Part shown: positions 25,753 to 34,978 of the stretch, piece by piece
How positions within the stretch are numbered: position 1 is the first letter of the stretch
Layout of the letters: the number at the start of each line of letters is the position of its first letter
Assembly: GCF_014268815.2 (NCBI RefSeq)
Contig: NZ_JABWRE020000001.1
Location: 5,337,001-5,401,000, forward strand
Source: Pseudomonas urmiensis
Lineage (GTDB): Bacteria > Pseudomonadota > Gammaproteobacteria > Pseudomonadales > Pseudomonadaceae
Reading direction: 5' to 3'
Length of the DNA stretch: 64,000 bases
Program-made: the position numbers and the translations under genes
Notes under the pieces: generated by a model
What the model was told of the DNA's origin: nothing
The model's database searches: none
What the model saw: the letters and a program-made list of their open reading frames with translations, nothing else

Positions 25753-27324
25753 ATGTTTGGTTCCAACGACGACAAAAAAGCGCCGGCCGAGGCTGGCGAG
25801 AAGAAAGGCCTGTTCGGCTGGTTCCGCAAGAAACCGCAGCAACCTGTCGCCGAACAGCCGCAAACGCCTGAGCCTGAGGCTGCCGAGCCGATTGTGCCCG
25901 TTGAGCAGCCTGCTCCGGACGCGCAGGTGACGCAGCCCGAGCCTGCCCCTGTGCAGAGCTCGCCAGCGGCAGAAATCGAGCAGCCACCACAGAACCCTGT
26001 GGCCGCGACCGTGACGCCGACTGCCGAGCCGGCTCACACCCCTGTCAGCTCGCTGGTTTTGCCGGTGGCCGAAGAGCCTGTGGCGCTGGTTCCTGACCTT
26101 GAGCCTATGGAGCCCCCGGCGATCCCGCTGCGCCCGGCTGTCGAACCTGTGGCCCCGGTGGTGCAGGCGCCCGAGCCCGCTGCGCTGCAGCCTGAAGCTG
26201 TCGCCGTGGCTCCGGTCATCGAGCCGCAGCCTGTCGAGCCTGTTGTTGCTACTGCTGCCGTAGCTGAGCCAGAGCCGGTTGTCGTGGCGCCAGTGCTCCA
26301 AGCGCAGCCAACGCCCGCTGTGGAAGCCGCGCCGATCGTCGCCGAGCCTGAACCTGAGCAGGCCCCAGCGGGGGTTGCCAATGAGCAGTCCAAGCTCGGC
26401 TTCTTCGCTCGCCTCAAACAAGGCCTGTCGAAGACCAGTGCCAGCATCGGCGAAGGCATGGCCAGCCTGTTCCTGGGCAAGAAAGTCATCGACGACGACC
26501 TGCTCGACGAGATCGAGACCCGCCTGCTGACCGCTGACGTTGGGGTTGAGGCCACCTCGACCATCGTCCAGAACCTGACCCAGAAGGTTGCCCGTAAACA
26601 GCTGGCTGACGCTGACGCGTTGTACAAGTCGCTGCAGGAAGAACTGGCCGCGTTGCTGCGCCCGGTCGAGCAGCCGCTGAAGGTCGAAGCGCAAAACAAG
26701 CCCTATGTGATCCTCGTGGTCGGCGTGAACGGCGCCGGCAAGACCACTACCATCGGCAAGCTGGCCAAGAAGCTGCAGCTCGATGGCAAGAAAGTCATGC
26801 TGGCCGCCGGTGACACCTTCCGCGCCGCGGCTGTCGAGCAGTTGCAGGTCTGGGGTGAGCGTAACCAGATTCCGGTCATCGCCCAGCACACCGGTGCCGA
26901 TTCGGCCTCGGTGATCTTCGACGCCGTGCAGGCCGCCAAGGCCCGTGGCGCGGATGTACTGATCGCTGATACCGCCGGTCGTCTGCATACCAAAGACAAC
27001 CTGATGGAAGAGCTGAAGAAGGTCCGCCGGGTCATTGCCAAGCTTGATGCCGACGCGCCGCACGAAGTGCTGCTGGTGCTCGATGCCGGTACCGGCCAGA
27101 ACGCTATCAGCCAGGCCAAGTACTTCAACCAGAGTGTCGAGCTCACCGGCCTGGCCCTGACCAAGCTGGACGGCACCGCCAAGGGCGGGGTGATCTTCGC
27201 CCTGGCCAAGCAGTTCAAGCTGCCGATTCGCTTCATTGGCGTCGGTGAAGGCATCGACGATCTGCGCACCTTCGAGGCCGAGCCTTTCGTCAAAGCCCTG
27301 TTTGCCGAGCGGGAGCATTCATGA
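25753..27324 (+). CDS. ftsY: Signal recognition particle receptor FtsY
   Basis: A 523-residue SRP-receptor GTPase that delivers ribosome-nascent chain complexes to the membrane. The long N-terminal A domain (~1-210) is Ala/Pro/Glu-rich with a basic start (KKGLFGWFRKKPQ). The NG domain follows (~215-520): GVNGAGKTTTIGKLAKKL (~325-342), DTFRAAAVEQLQVWGER (~353-369), DTAGRLHTKDNLM (~408-420) and TKLDGTAKGG (~470-479). It overlaps ftsE by 4 bp (ATGA), forming the conserved ftsYEX operon. Confidence 0.98.
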   Translation: MFGSNDDKKAPAEAGEKKGLFGWFRKKPQQPVAEQPQTPEPEAAEPIVPVEQPAPDAQVTQPEPAPVQSSPAAEIEQPPQNPVAATVTPTAEPAHTPVSSLVLPVAEEPVALVPDLEPMEPPAIPLRPAVEPVAPVVQAPEPAALQPEAVAVAPVIEPQPVEPVVATAAVAEPEPVVVAPVLQAQPTPAVEAAPIVAEPEPEQAPAGVANEQSKLGFFARLKQGLSKTSASIGEGMASLFLGKKVIDDDLLDEIETRLLTADVGVEATSTIVQNLTQKVARKQLADADALYKSLQEELAALLRPVEQPLKVEAQNKPYVILVVGVNGAGKTTTIGKLAKKLQLDGKKVMLAAGDTFRAAAVEQLQVWGERNQIPVIAQHTGADSASVIFDAVQAAKARGADVLIADTAGRLHTKDNLMEELKKVRRVIAKLDADAPHEVLLVLDAGTGQNAISQAKYFNQSVELTGLALTKLDGTAKGGVIFALAKQFKLPIRFIGVGEGIDDLRTFEAEPFVKALFAEREHS

Positions 27325-27992
27325 TTCGATTCGAACAGGTTGCCAAGCGCTACCCTAATGGCCACGTCGGCCTGCATGAACTGAGTTTCCGCGCGCGCCG
27401 GGGCGAGTTCCTGTTCGTCACCGGCCACTCTGGCGCCGGTAAGAGCACCTTGCTGCGCCTGCTGCTGGCCATGGAGCGTCCGACCAGCGGCAAGCTGCTG
27501 CTGGCAGGGCAAGACCTTGGACAGATCAGCAATTCGCAGATCCCGTTCCTGCGTCGGCAGATCGGCGTGGTGTTCCAGAACCACCAATTGCTGTTCGATC
27601 GCACGGTATTCAACAACATCGCCCTGCCGCTGCAGATTCTCGGCTTGTCCAAGGCCGAGATCGCCAAGCGTGTGGATTCGGCGCTCGAGCGCGTGTCGTT
27701 GAGTGACAAAGGCGAGCTGTTCCCGGCAGACTTGTCCACTGGCCAGCAGCAGCGGGTCGGTATTGCTCGCGCCATCGTCCATCAGCCAGCTTTGCTGCTG
27801 GCTGACGAACCGACCGGTAACCTCGATCCACGCCTGGCGGCGGAGATCATGGGCGTGTTCGAGGACATCAATCGCCTGGGCACCACGGTATTGATCGCCA
27901 GTCACGACCTGGCCCTGATCGCGCGCATGCGTCACCGCATGCTGACCCTGCAACGCGGCCGTCTGATCGGCGATGGGGAGGCCGGGCAATGA
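27321..27992 (+). CDS. ftsE: Cell division ATP-binding protein FtsE
   Basis: A 223-residue ABC ATPase. Walker A is GHSGAGKSTLL (~36-46), the signature LSTGQQQRVGIARA (~138-151) and Walker B LLLADEPTGN (~157-166). It acts with FtsX at the division septum to regulate peptidoglycan hydrolases from the cytoplasm. Start and stop overlap ftsY and ftsX by 4 bp each. Confidence 0.98.
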   Translation: MIRFEQVAKRYPNGHVGLHELSFRARRGEFLFVTGHSGAGKSTLLRLLLAMERPTSGKLLLAGQDLGQISNSQIPFLRRQIGVVFQNHQLLFDRTVFNNIALPLQILGLSKAEIAKRVDSALERVSLSDKGELFPADLSTGQQQRVGIARAIVHQPALLLADEPTGNLDPRLAAEIMGVFEDINRLGTTVLIASHDLALIARMRHRMLTLQRGRLIGDGEAGQ

Positions 27993-29014
27993 GCACCACA
28001 CGTACACCAAAGGTTTCCGAGCGCGTCGCGCCCAAGCCTGCTGATCCGCAGCCGAGCAAGAAGCGCGGCGGCCACGATGACGACGGCCCGGATTTTCGCA
28101 CCCTGTTCAATGCCTGGCTGGAAAGCCACCGGGCGAGCATGGCCGACAGCCTGCGCCGACTGGGCAAGCAGCCTATCGGTAGTTTCTTCACCTGCCTGGT
28201 GATGGCTGTGGCCTTGAGCATGCCGATGGGCCTGTCGCTGCTGCTGAAGAATGTCGAGCAACTGGGCGGTTCCTGGCAGCGTGCTGCACAGATTTCGCTG
28301 TACCTGAAGCTTGATGCCGGTAGCCGCGAAGGTGAGGCGCTGCGCGATGAAATCAAGGGCATGCCCGGGGTGGCCGATGCCCAATACGTCAGCCGCGAGC
28401 AGGCCTTGGAAGAGTTCCAGCAACAGTCCGGCCTGGGCGAAGCACTGCGTGAGTTGCCGGACAACCCGTTGCCGGGTGTCGTCGTGGTGACCCCGACCGA
28501 AGTCGACAAGCCCGCTTTGGAAGCCCTGCGTCAGCGCCTCTCGGAGCTGCCACAGGTTGAAGTGGCGCAGCTCGACCTGGTCTGGGTCGAGCGTCTGGCG
28601 GCGATTCTCAAGCTGGGCGACCGGTTCGTCTTCGGCCTGGCTGTGATGCTGATTTCTGCCTTGCTGTTAGTAATCGGTAACACAATTCGTCTACATATTG
28701 AAAACCGCCGTGTCGAGATCGAAGTGATCAAGCTGGTAGGCGGCACGGACAGCTACGTGCGCCGGCCTTTCCTGTACATGGGGGCGCTGTATGGACTGGG
28801 TGCCGGGCTGTTGGCCTGGGGCATCCTGGCGTTCGGGCTGGACTGGCTCAACGACGCGGTAGTCGGCCTTTCTGGCCTGTATGGTAGTGATTTCGCACTT
28901 GGCGGAGTGCCAGCGTCCGATGGTCTGTCGCTCTTGATTGGTGCAGTGTTGTTAGGGTATATCGGTGCATGGATTGCGGTGGCCCGCCACTTGAATGAGC
29001 TGGCCCCACGATAA
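27989..29014 (+). CDS. ftsX: Cell division protein FtsX
   Basis: A 341-residue permease-like protein with a hydrophilic N-terminal tail (~1-55), a first membrane helix (~60-80), a periplasmic domain (~85-195) and three C-terminal helices (FVFGLAVMLISALLLVIGNT, ~212-231; YMGALYGLGAGLLAWGILAF, ~262-281; LLIGAVLLGYIGAWIAV, ~316-332). With FtsE it relays septal signals to activate cell-wall hydrolases. The N-terminal extension is typical of gammaproteobacterial FtsX. Confidence 0.97.
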   Translation: MSTTRTPKVSERVAPKPADPQPSKKRGGHDDDGPDFRTLFNAWLESHRASMADSLRRLGKQPIGSFFTCLVMAVALSMPMGLSLLLKNVEQLGGSWQRAAQISLYLKLDAGSREGEALRDEIKGMPGVADAQYVSREQALEEFQQQSGLGEALRELPDNPLPGVVVVTPTEVDKPALEALRQRLSELPQVEVAQLDLVWVERLAAILKLGDRFVFGLAVMLISALLLVIGNTIRLHIENRRVEIEVIKLVGGTDSYVRRPFLYMGALYGLGAGLLAWGILAFGLDWLNDAVVGLSGLYGSDFALGGVPASDGLSLLIGAVLLGYIGAWIAVARHLNELAPR

Positions 29015-29050
29015 TGTTTTTGCGCCAGCATTGACTTTCTTACCGTTCTG

Positions 29051-29078
29051 GGAACTTGTTTCGCGGTTCCCGGTCAAT
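29051..29078 (+). promoter_or_regulatory. AlgU/sigma-E type promoter of rpoH
   Basis: GGAACTT at 29051-29057 and TCAAT at 29074-29078 are separated by 16 bp, a good match to the GAACTT-N16-TCtgA consensus of AlgU (sigma-22/sigma-E). Transcripts would carry a leader of ~40 nt before the rpoH ATG. GGGAAC/GTTCCC (29050-29055, 29066-29071) form an inverted repeat over the same element. AlgU control of rpoH is established in P. aeruginosa. Confidence 0.75.
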
Positions 29079-29126
29079 GTTGGCAGTGCCCACAAGGCAC
29101 GAGTCCAGTGAGTCGGAGGTTCTTGA

Positions 29127-29981
29127 ATGACCACTTCGTTGCAACCTGCATATGCTTTGGTTCCCGGGGCAAACCTGGAAGCCTATGTGCACACGGTCAA
29201 CAGCATTCCCCTGCTGACGCCCGAGCAGGAGCGTGAACTGGCCGAGCGTCTCTTTTACGAGCAGGATCTTGAGGCCGCTCGGCAAATGGTAATGGCCCAC
29301 CTGCGTTTCGTCGTGCATATCGCGCGCAGCTATGCCGGCTACGGGCTGGCCCAGGCCGACCTGATTCAGGAAGGCAACGTTGGCCTGATGAAGGCGGTAA
29401 AACGCTTCAACCCGGAAATGGGCGTGCGTCTGGTGTCCTTCGCGGTGCACTGGATCAAGGCCGAGATCCACGAATTCATCCTGCGCAACTGGCGCATCGT
29501 CAAGGTGGCTACCACCAAGGCCCAGCGCAAGCTGTTCTTCAACCTGCGCAGCCAGAAGAAACGCCTGGCCTGGCTGAACAACGACGAAGTGCATCGGGTT
29601 GCCGAGAGCCTCGGCGTCGAGCCACGTGAAGTCCGCGAGATGGAAAGCCGCCTGAGCGGTCAGGACATGGCTTTCGATCCGGCCGCAGAGGCTGATGACG
29701 ACAGCGCCTTCCAGTCGCCTGCGCATTACCTGGAAGACCACCGCTACGACCCGGCCATGCAGCTTGAGGATGCCGACTGGAGCGACAACTCCACCAGCAA
29801 CCTGCACGAGGCCTTGAGTGGCCTGGACGAGCGTAGTCGGGACATCCTCTATCAGCGCTGGCTGGCCGAAGAAAAGGCCACGCTGCATGAGCTGGCAGAG
29901 AAGTACAGCGTGTCGGCTGAGCGTATTCGTCAGCTGGAGAAGAACGCGATGAACAAGGTCAAGGCGCTGATTGCCATCTGA
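29127..29981 (+). CDS. rpoH: Heat-shock sigma factor RpoH (sigma-32)
   Basis: A 284-residue sigma-70 family factor. Region 2 includes [20 protein letters not shown] and [20 protein letters not shown] (~55-95) and the -10 recognition helix [15 protein letters not shown]. The RpoH box [15 protein letters not shown] (~133-147) binds core in this class. Region 4 has a helix-turn-helix in [20 protein letters not shown] (~253-272). It directs transcription of chaperone and protease genes. GGAGG lies 7 bp upstream of the ATG. It has its own promoter and terminator. Confidence 0.98.
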   Translation: MTTSLQPAYALVPGANLEAYVHTVNSIPLLTPEQERELAERLFYEQDLEAARQMVMAHLRFVVHIARSYAGYGLAQADLIQEGNVGLMKAVKRFNPEMGVRLVSFAVHWIKAEIHEFILRNWRIVKVATTKAQRKLFFNLRSQKKRLAWLNNDEVHRVAESLGVEPREVREMESRLSGQDMAFDPAAEADDDSAFQSPAHYLEDHRYDPAMQLEDADWSDNSTSNLHEALSGLDERSRDILYQRWLAEEKATLHELAEKYSVSAERIRQLEKNAMNKVKALIAI

Positions 29982-29998
29982 TTGGTTGCCAGGCTGTT

Positions 29999-30039
29999 AA
30001 AAAACCGCCTGTCCCTTACGGGGCAGGCGGTTTTTTTTT
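29999..30039 (+). terminator. Intrinsic terminator of rpoH
   Basis: An 11-bp stem (CCGCCTGTCCC/GGGGCAGGCGG, one wobble) with a TTAC loop is followed by nine Ts, 17 bp after the rpoH stop; the A-run on the other side makes it usable in both directions. Confidence 0.92.
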
Positions 30040-30054
30040 GGGGCAGTGCTAGTG

Positions 30055-30132
30055 CTATCGCGGGGCAAGCCCGCTCCCACGAGAGACTGAACGTGCCGGA
30101 CAGATCGTGGGAGCGGGCTTGCCCCGCGATAG
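30055..30132. repeat. Inverted REP pair
   Basis: Two complete REP units in inverted orientation, ctatcgcggggcaagcccgc and its complement with a 26-bp spacer, lie between the convergent rpoH and mtgA. Confidence 0.85.
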
Positions 30133-30136
30133 AGCC

Positions 30137-30847
30137 TCAAGGCCCCCGTGAAGCCTCCAGCTGCATCAGATAGCTGGTGCCGCCCAACTGGCTCATCTGC
30201 CGCCGAATCCACCCCGCCCGGCTCGCGACATAGGCGCTGGGCCGGCCAGCATTCCACTTGAGTGGGCTCGGCAGCACCGCCGCCAATTGCGCAGCCTGTT
30301 GGCGAGTAAGGCGGCTGGCATCCACGCCAAAGTGATAACGCGCCGCCGCTTGGGCGCCAAACACCCCTGGCCCCCATTCGACGCTGTTCAGATACACCTC
30401 AAGGATCCGCTCCTTCGACCAGAACAGCTCGATCAATGCGGTAAACCAGGCCTCCAGCCCTTTGCGCAACCAGCTGCGCCCCGACCACAGGAACAGGTTC
30501 TTGGCCACCTGCTGAGTCAAGGTACTGGCCCCGCGAATGTTGCCACCGCGCTCGTTATGCGCCAGTGCGGCCTGGATCGCTGGAATGTCAAAGCCCCAGT
30601 GATTGGCGAATTTCTGGTCTTCGCCGGCAATCACCGCCACTTTCAGGTCATCGGAAATGCGCTCCCACGGCTCCCAGTCGCGCTGCAGGTCAATCGGCTC
30701 GCCACTGAACCAGGACTGCACCTTGCGCTCGACCATCAGCGCCGTGCCCGGTGGCGGTATCCAGCGCAGCACCAGAACCAGCACGATACTGCCAGCAGCA
30801 AACCAGAGCAGGGCGCGGACGACGCGGCGGAAAAAAGATGACAGCAT
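30137..30847 (-). CDS. mtgA: Monofunctional biosynthetic peptidoglycan transglycosylase
   Basis: A 236-residue inner-membrane enzyme with one N-terminal helix (~10-28) and a glycosyltransferase-51 domain. Conserved motifs are the catalytic Glu in AGEDQKFANHWGFD (~73-86), RGASTLTQQVAKNLFLW (~105-121), KERILEVYLNSVEWG (~145-159) and QAAQLAAVLPSPL (~182-194). It polymerises lipid II into glycan strands without a transpeptidase domain. The ATG at 30847 gives normal length and a membrane anchor; the open frame further upstream is antisense to the next gene's promoter region. Confidence 0.96.
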   Translation of the reverse strand: MLSSFFRRVVRALLWFAAGSIVLVLVLRWIPPPGTALMVERKVQSWFSGEPIDLQRDWEPWERISDDLKVAVIAGEDQKFANHWGFDIPAIQAALAHNERGGNIRGASTLTQQVAKNLFLWSGRSWLRKGLEAWFTALIELFWSKERILEVYLNSVEWGPGVFGAQAAARYHFGVDASRLTRQQAAQLAAVLPSPLKWNAGRPSAYVASRAGWIRRQMSQLGGTSYLMQLEASRGP

Positions 30848-30911
30848 GGCGATGGCTTGGCCGGACCGATGGAAGGGGCCATTATACAGACCCCTTCCGA
30901 GGAGTCGTCCC

Positions 30912-31283
30912 ATGCTTCGCAGCTTCCTGATGCTCGCCGCGTTTTTCGGATTCACCGGTGTCGCCCTGGGTGCGTTCGCTGCCCACGGTCTGAAAAACCG
31001 CCTCAGCGCCGAGTACCTGGCCATCTTTCATACCGGTGTGACCTATCAACTGGTGCATACCTTGGCGATCTTTGCTGTTGCGCTGCTCGCCGCGCACCTG
31101 CCGGGGCGCCTGGTGGGCTGGGCCGGCGGTCTGTTCGCGCTGGGGATCGTGCTGTTCTCCGGTAGCCTGTACCTGTTGACCCTGAGCGGCTTGGGCAAGC
31201 TGGGCATCATTACCCCGATCGGTGGCCTGTGCTTGCTCGCGGGCTGGCTGTGCCTGGGCCTGGCAGCCTGGCGTCTGGGCTGA
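30912..31283 (+). CDS. DUF423 (YgdD-like) small membrane protein
   Basis: A 123-residue protein with four hydrophobic helices and the DUF423 pattern: FFGFTGVALGAFAAHGLK (~11-28), YLAIFHTGVTYQLVHTLAIF (~35-54) and a C-terminal ITPIGGLCLLAGWL. The molecular role is unknown. GGAG precedes the ATG at 30912 by 7-8 bp. It diverges from mtgA with a 64-bp gap and is followed 102 bp later by thiS. Confidence 0.9.
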   Translation: MLRSFLMLAAFFGFTGVALGAFAAHGLKNRLSAEYLAIFHTGVTYQLVHTLAIFAVALLAAHLPGRLVGWAGGLFALGIVLFSGSLYLLTLSGLGKLGIITPIGGLCLLAGWLCLGLAAWRLG

Positions 31284-31385
31284 CCGACTGGTCCACAATC
31301 GCGACTAATGGTGCCCGCCACCCTTGGGTTCAACGGTGGATCGGGGCTAGAATGCGGGCCCCAAAGAACAATGGTGGCCGTGCGC

Positions 31386-31586
31386 ATGCGCATTCAACTG
31401 AACGGTGAACCCTACGAATTGCCCGCTGGCGAGAGCGTTGCCGCCTTGCTCGCTCGGCTGGAGCTGACCGGTCGCCGGGTGGCGGTGGAGCTCAACCTGG
31501 ATATCGTGCCGCGCAGCCAGCACGACAGCACCCAGCTCAGCGAGGGTGACCAGGTCGAAGTGGTCCATGCCATTGGTGGCGGCTAA
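31386..31586 (+). CDS. thiS: Sulfur carrier protein ThiS
   Basis: A 66-residue ubiquitin-fold protein (MRIQLNGEPYELP...) ending in GGG, with the C-terminal Gly-Gly that becomes the thiocarboxylate donating sulfur for the thiazole ring of thiamine. The ATG at 31386 gives the standard length. It is followed 52 bp later by thiG, its functional partner. No THI-box riboswitch was recognised upstream. Confidence 0.95.
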   Translation: MRIQLNGEPYELPAGESVAALLARLELTGRRVAVELNLDIVPRSQHDSTQLSEGDQVEVVHAIGGG

Positions 31587-31638
31587 GCCTGCCCCGGCAA
31601 TTCACTGAACGCCCCGCAACCTTTCCAGAGGAACACAG

Positions 31639-32433
31639 ATGAGCAACGTTCGTAGCGACAAGCCCTTCACCCTGGCCGGGCGCACTTTCCAGTCGCGCCT
31701 GCTGGTCGGCACCGGCAAGTACCGTGACATGGAAGAAACCCGCCTGGCCATCGAGGCCTCGGGTGCCGAGATCGTCACCGTTGCTGTGCGCCGCACCAAC
31801 CTTGGCCAGAATCCGGGCGAGCCGAACCTGCTCGACGTGCTGCCGCCAGATCGCTACACCATCCTGCCGAACACCGCAGGCTGCTACGACGCGGTCGAAG
31901 CCGTGCGTACCTGCCGCCTGGCCCGCGAGCTGCTCGATGGCCACAACCTGGTCAAGCTCGAAGTACTGGCCGACCAGAAGACCTTGTTCCCTAACGTCAT
32001 CGAAACCCTCAAGGCCGCCGAAGTGCTGGTCAAGGACGGTTTCGACGTGATGGTCTACACCAGCGACGATCCGATCATTGCCCGTCAATTGGCCGAGATC
32101 GGCTGCATCGCGGTCATGCCGCTGGCAGGCCTGATCGGTACCGGCCTGGGCATCTGCAATCCGTACAACCTGCAGATCATCCTCGAAGAATCCAAGGTGC
32201 CGGTATTGGTCGACGCAGGCGTGGGTACCGCCTCTGACGCCACCATTGCCATGGAAATGGGCTGTGAGGCTGTGCTGATGAACTCCGCCATTGCCCACGC
32301 TCAGCAGCCGGTGTTGATGGCTGAAGCCATGAAGCATGCAATCGTAGCTGGTCGTCTGGCGTATCTCGCCGGGCGCATGCCGAAGAAACTCTATGCCAGC
32401 GCCTCGTCGCCGCTGGATGGTCTGATCAAGTAA
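31639..32433 (+). CDS. thiG: Thiazole synthase ThiG
   Basis: A 264-residue TIM-barrel enzyme that condenses deoxyxylulose phosphate, dehydroglycine and ThiS thiocarboxylate into the thiamine thiazole. Visible motifs are [14 protein letters not shown] (~15-28), VRRTNLGQN (~50-58), [20 protein letters not shown] (~76-95), [14 protein letters not shown] (~105-118) and the phosphate site [20 protein letters not shown] (~194-213). AGAGGAA precedes the ATG. trmB follows 9 bp later. Confidence 0.98.
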   Translation: MSNVRSDKPFTLAGRTFQSRLLVGTGKYRDMEETRLAIEASGAEIVTVAVRRTNLGQNPGEPNLLDVLPPDRYTILPNTAGCYDAVEAVRTCRLARELLDGHNLVKLEVLADQKTLFPNVIETLKAAEVLVKDGFDVMVYTSDDPIIARQLAEIGCIAVMPLAGLIGTGLGICNPYNLQIILEESKVPVLVDAGVGTASDATIAMEMGCEAVLMNSAIAHAQQPVLMAEAMKHAIVAGRLAYLAGRMPKKLYASASSPLDGLIK

Positions 32434-32442
32434 GAGCCCCTG

Positions 32443-33165
32443 ATGACTGAATCGCAAGAAACGCCGATCACCGCTGACGGCGAAGAGCGCCCACACCGCC
32501 GCATCAAGAGTTTCGTGATGCGCGCCGGGCGCATGACCGAAGGCCAGCAACGTGGTCTGGACCAGGGCGGCCCCCTGTTCATCCTGCCCCTGGCTGACAG
32601 CCCAGTGGACTACGACCAAGTGTTCGGCCGCTCGGCGCCGCGCACCCTGGAGATCGGCTTTGGCATGGGCCATTCGCTGCTGGAGATGGCTGCTGCCGCG
32701 CCTGAGCAGGACTTCATCGGTGTCGAAGTCCACCGTCCAGGTGTCGGCGCGCTGCTCAATGGCGTGCTGACCCAGGGTCTGAAGAACCTGCGTGTGTACG
32801 ACTGCGACGCGATCGAAGTGCTTAACCGCTGTGTGGCCGACAACAGCCTGGATCGGTTGATGCTGTTCTTCCCCGACCCATGGCACAAGGCGCGCCACCA
32901 CAAGCGCCGGATCGTCCAGCTGGAGTTCGCTGAGCTGGTGCGACGCAAGCTCAAGCCGGGCGGTGTATTCCATATGGCTACCGACTGGGAGCCGTATGCC
33001 GAGTACATGCTGGAAGTGATGAGCGCCGCGCCGGGCTACCGCAACCAGGCGGCAGATGGTGCTTATGTGCCGCGCCCGCAAGAACGCCCGATCACCAAGT
33101 TCGAACGCCGCGGCGAGCGACTTGGGCATGGGGTGTGGGACTTGAAGTTCGAGAAGCTGAGCTGA
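32443..33165 (+). CDS. trmB: tRNA (guanine-46 N7)-methyltransferase
   Basis: A 240-residue SAM-dependent enzyme that makes m7G46 in tRNA variable loops. It shows [12 protein letters not shown] (~25-36), SAM motif [15 protein letters not shown] (~68-82), [15 protein letters not shown] (~90-104) and the catalytic/binding segment [18 protein letters not shown] (~140-157). It is the last gene of the thiS-thiG-trmB unit, followed by an intrinsic terminator. Confidence 0.97.
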   Translation: MTESQETPITADGEERPHRRIKSFVMRAGRMTEGQQRGLDQGGPLFILPLADSPVDYDQVFGRSAPRTLEIGFGMGHSLLEMAAAAPEQDFIGVEVHRPGVGALLNGVLTQGLKNLRVYDCDAIEVLNRCVADNSLDRLMLFFPDPWHKARHHKRRIVQLEFAELVRRKLKPGGVFHMATDWEPYAEYMLEVMSAAPGYRNQAADGAYVPRPQERPITKFERRGERLGHGVWDLKFEKLS

Positions 33166-33216
33166 TCGCTGGGCTGCAAGCCGGTCTTTGGATGGCAGAA
33201 CCTGCTGTAGTGCAGG

Positions 33217-33251
33217 TAAAAAAACCGCCCTGCGAGGGGCGGTTTTTTTTT
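33217..33251 (+). terminator. Intrinsic terminator of thiSG-trmB
   Basis: CCGCCC/GGGCGG stem flanked by an A7 run and a T9 run, 50 bp downstream of the trmB stop; strong in the forward direction and possibly bidirectional. Confidence 0.9.
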
Positions 33252-33300
33252 GATCCGGCCTCAGCAGAATCAATGCCAGCTAACTGATTGAGTTGGCTCT

Positions 33301-33397
33301 TGTGGGAGCGGGCTTGCCCGCGAACGAGGGCAAAGCCCTCGCCTTACATCAATGGGTATGTACCGGCCTCTTCGCGGGCAAGCCCGCTCCTACAGGG
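33301..33397. repeat. Inverted REP pair, one copy of ccggcctcttcg form
   Basis: The second unit (33364-33397) reads ccggcctcttcgcgggcaag, cccgctcctacagg, the form I associate with the P. putida 35-bp REP. The first (33301-33322) is the gtgggagcgggc variant. Here the gtgggag and ctcctac ends point outward. Confidence 0.85.
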
Positions 33398-33427
33398 GTT
33401 GGCGTTGGCCTATCCCGCGCGCTGGCT

Positions 33428-33754
33428 TCATCCCCGCCGATCAGCCACCACGCCAATCAACACCAGCACCACCAAGAGCACCGGCGCCAGCGCATAGTTG
33501 TTGAACTGGCTCAGCCCCTTCACCACCCACGGCGTCGCATAGATCAGCGCCGCGCCGCTGCCGATCATTACCAGCAGTGCCATGAACGGCACGCGCAGCG
33601 CACCAGCCAGGCCGCCTAGACGCTGTTCTACCCATGCCTTGATATCAGTGCCGAACAGCACTAGCAGGCAGCCTACCAGTGCCAGGGAAATCTCCGACAA
33701 ATTGCTGCGGCTCCAGCGCGATACGGTCGCAAGCAGGTCAAGTACCAGGTCCAT
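33428..33754 (-). CDS. DUF3392 small membrane protein
   Basis: A 108-residue protein with three hydrophobic helices (ISLALVGCLLVLFG, ~22-35; VPFMALLVMIGSGAALIYAT, ~55-74; ALAPVLLVVLVLIGVVA, ~88-104). It matches DUF3392, found in gammaproteobacteria next to hemW. Function is unknown. It is the last gene of a long minus-strand run, 9 bp after hemW. Confidence 0.85.
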   Translation of the reverse strand: MDLVLDLLATVSRWSRSNLSEISLALVGCLLVLFGTDIKAWVEQRLGGLAGALRVPFMALLVMIGSGAALIYATPWVVKGLSQFNNYALAPVLLVVLVLIGVVADRRG

Positions 33755-33763
33755 GGGTCATCC

Positions 33764-34978
33764 TTAGGTCAAGAAATACTGCAGCAGGTCATTGAGGAAC
33801 AGCTGGCCGCGTGGGGTCGCGGCCAGTCGATCCGGTTCGACCTGCAAAAGGCCCTTTTGTTCGGCCTCGCGACGGGCTTGGGCAAGCTGCTCCAACGGCA
33901 GGCCGGTACGGCGGCTGAACAGCTCGGCTTCCACTCCGTGGGTCAGGCGCAGGGCGTTCATCAGGAACTCGAACGGCAGCTCATCGACTGGCAGCAGCTT
34001 CTCGCCAGCTTTGTACGGCTTGGCCGGGTTCAGGTAGTCCTTGGGCAGGCGGGTCTTCCAGGTGCGCAGGATGCGCCCATCGGCGAACGACAGCTTGCCG
34101 TGGGCACCCGCGCCAATGCCGATGAAGTCGCCAAAGCGCCAGTAATTGAGGTTGTGCCGCGCTGCCCGGTCTGGCTGGGCGTAGGCGGAGACTTCGTATT
34201 GAGCGAAGCCGTGCTGGGCGAGCAGCGCCTGGCCGGCTTCCTGGATATCCCAGAGGATATCGTCTTCGGGCAGCTCCGGTGGCTGGTTCCAGAACACCGT
34301 GTTCGGCTCCACGGTCAGCTGGTACCAGGACAAGTGCGTGGGGCCGAGGTCGATGGCCTGTTGCAGGTCGCCCAGGGCGTCGTCCAGCGACTGCTCAGGC
34401 AGGCCGTGCATGAGGTCCATGTTGAAGTTGTCGAAGCCCGCTGCACGGGCCATGTCGGCTGCTCGAATTGCTTCGTCGCCATTATGGATGCGGCCCAGCT
34501 TCTGAAGCTTGGCTGGCTGGAAGCTCTGCACGCCAATCGACAGCCGATTGATACCGGTCTGCCGGTAGGCCTTGAACTTGTCCTGCTCGAAGGTCCCGGG
34601 GTTGGCTTCCAGGGTGATCTCGATATCCGCAGCGAACGGGATACGTTGCTCCACCCCGCGCAGCAGGCGCCCCAGCGCATCGGCGCTGAACAGGCTCGGC
34701 GTGCCGCCACCAAAGAAGATCGAACTGATCGCTCGGCCCTGAACGGCAGTCAGCTCTTGATCGAGATCGGCCAGCAGCGCGTCGACGTATTCAGCCTCTG
34801 GCAGCTGTGGGCCGGCCTGGTGCGAGTTGAAGTCGCAGTAAGGGCACTTGCGCACGCACCAGGGGATATGGATGTACAGCGACAGCGGCGGCAGTTCCGG
34901 CAGCGCCAGGCGTGGCACGTGCAGACTGGCCCCAACCGCTCCGGGGTGGAGCAGCTGGATGGACGGCTTTTCGGTCAT
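33764..34978 (-). CDS. hemW: Radical SAM heme chaperone HemW
   Basis: A 404-residue radical SAM protein. The [4Fe-4S]-SAM motif [10 protein letters not shown] (CxxxCxxC) follows LYIHIPW at ~35-45, then [10 protein letters not shown] (~89-98) and [13 protein letters not shown] (~124-136). It belongs to the HemW/YggW group, formerly called oxygen-independent coproporphyrinogen oxidase-like, which binds heme and inserts it into target proteins. The ATG at 34978 overlaps the rdgB stop by 4 bp (ATGA). Confidence 0.94.
   Translation of the reverse strand: MTEKPSIQLLHPGAVGASLHVPRLALPELPPLSLYIHIPWCVRKCPYCDFNSHQAGPQLPEAEYVDALLADLDQELTAVQGRAISSIFFGGGTPSLFSADALGRLLRGVEQRIPFAADIEITLEANPGTFEQDKFKAYRQTGINRLSIGVQSFQPAKLQKLGRIHNGDEAIRAADMARAAGFDNFNMDLMHGLPEQSLDDALGDLQQAIDLGPTHLSWYQLTVEPNTVFWNQPPELPEDDILWDIQEAGQALLAQHGFAQYEVSAYAQPDRAARHNLNYWRFGDFIGIGAGAHGKLSFADGRILRTWKTRLPKDYLNPAKPYKAGEKLLPVDELPFEFLMNALRLTHGVEAELFSRRTGLPLEQLAQARREAEQKGLLQVEPDRLAATPRGQLFLNDLLQYFLT

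Noticed and set aside
31284..31385. Possible TPP riboswitch upstream of thiS
   Set aside because: The characteristic THI-box CUGAGA and ACCUGAUCUGG-like segments are not present in this short gap.
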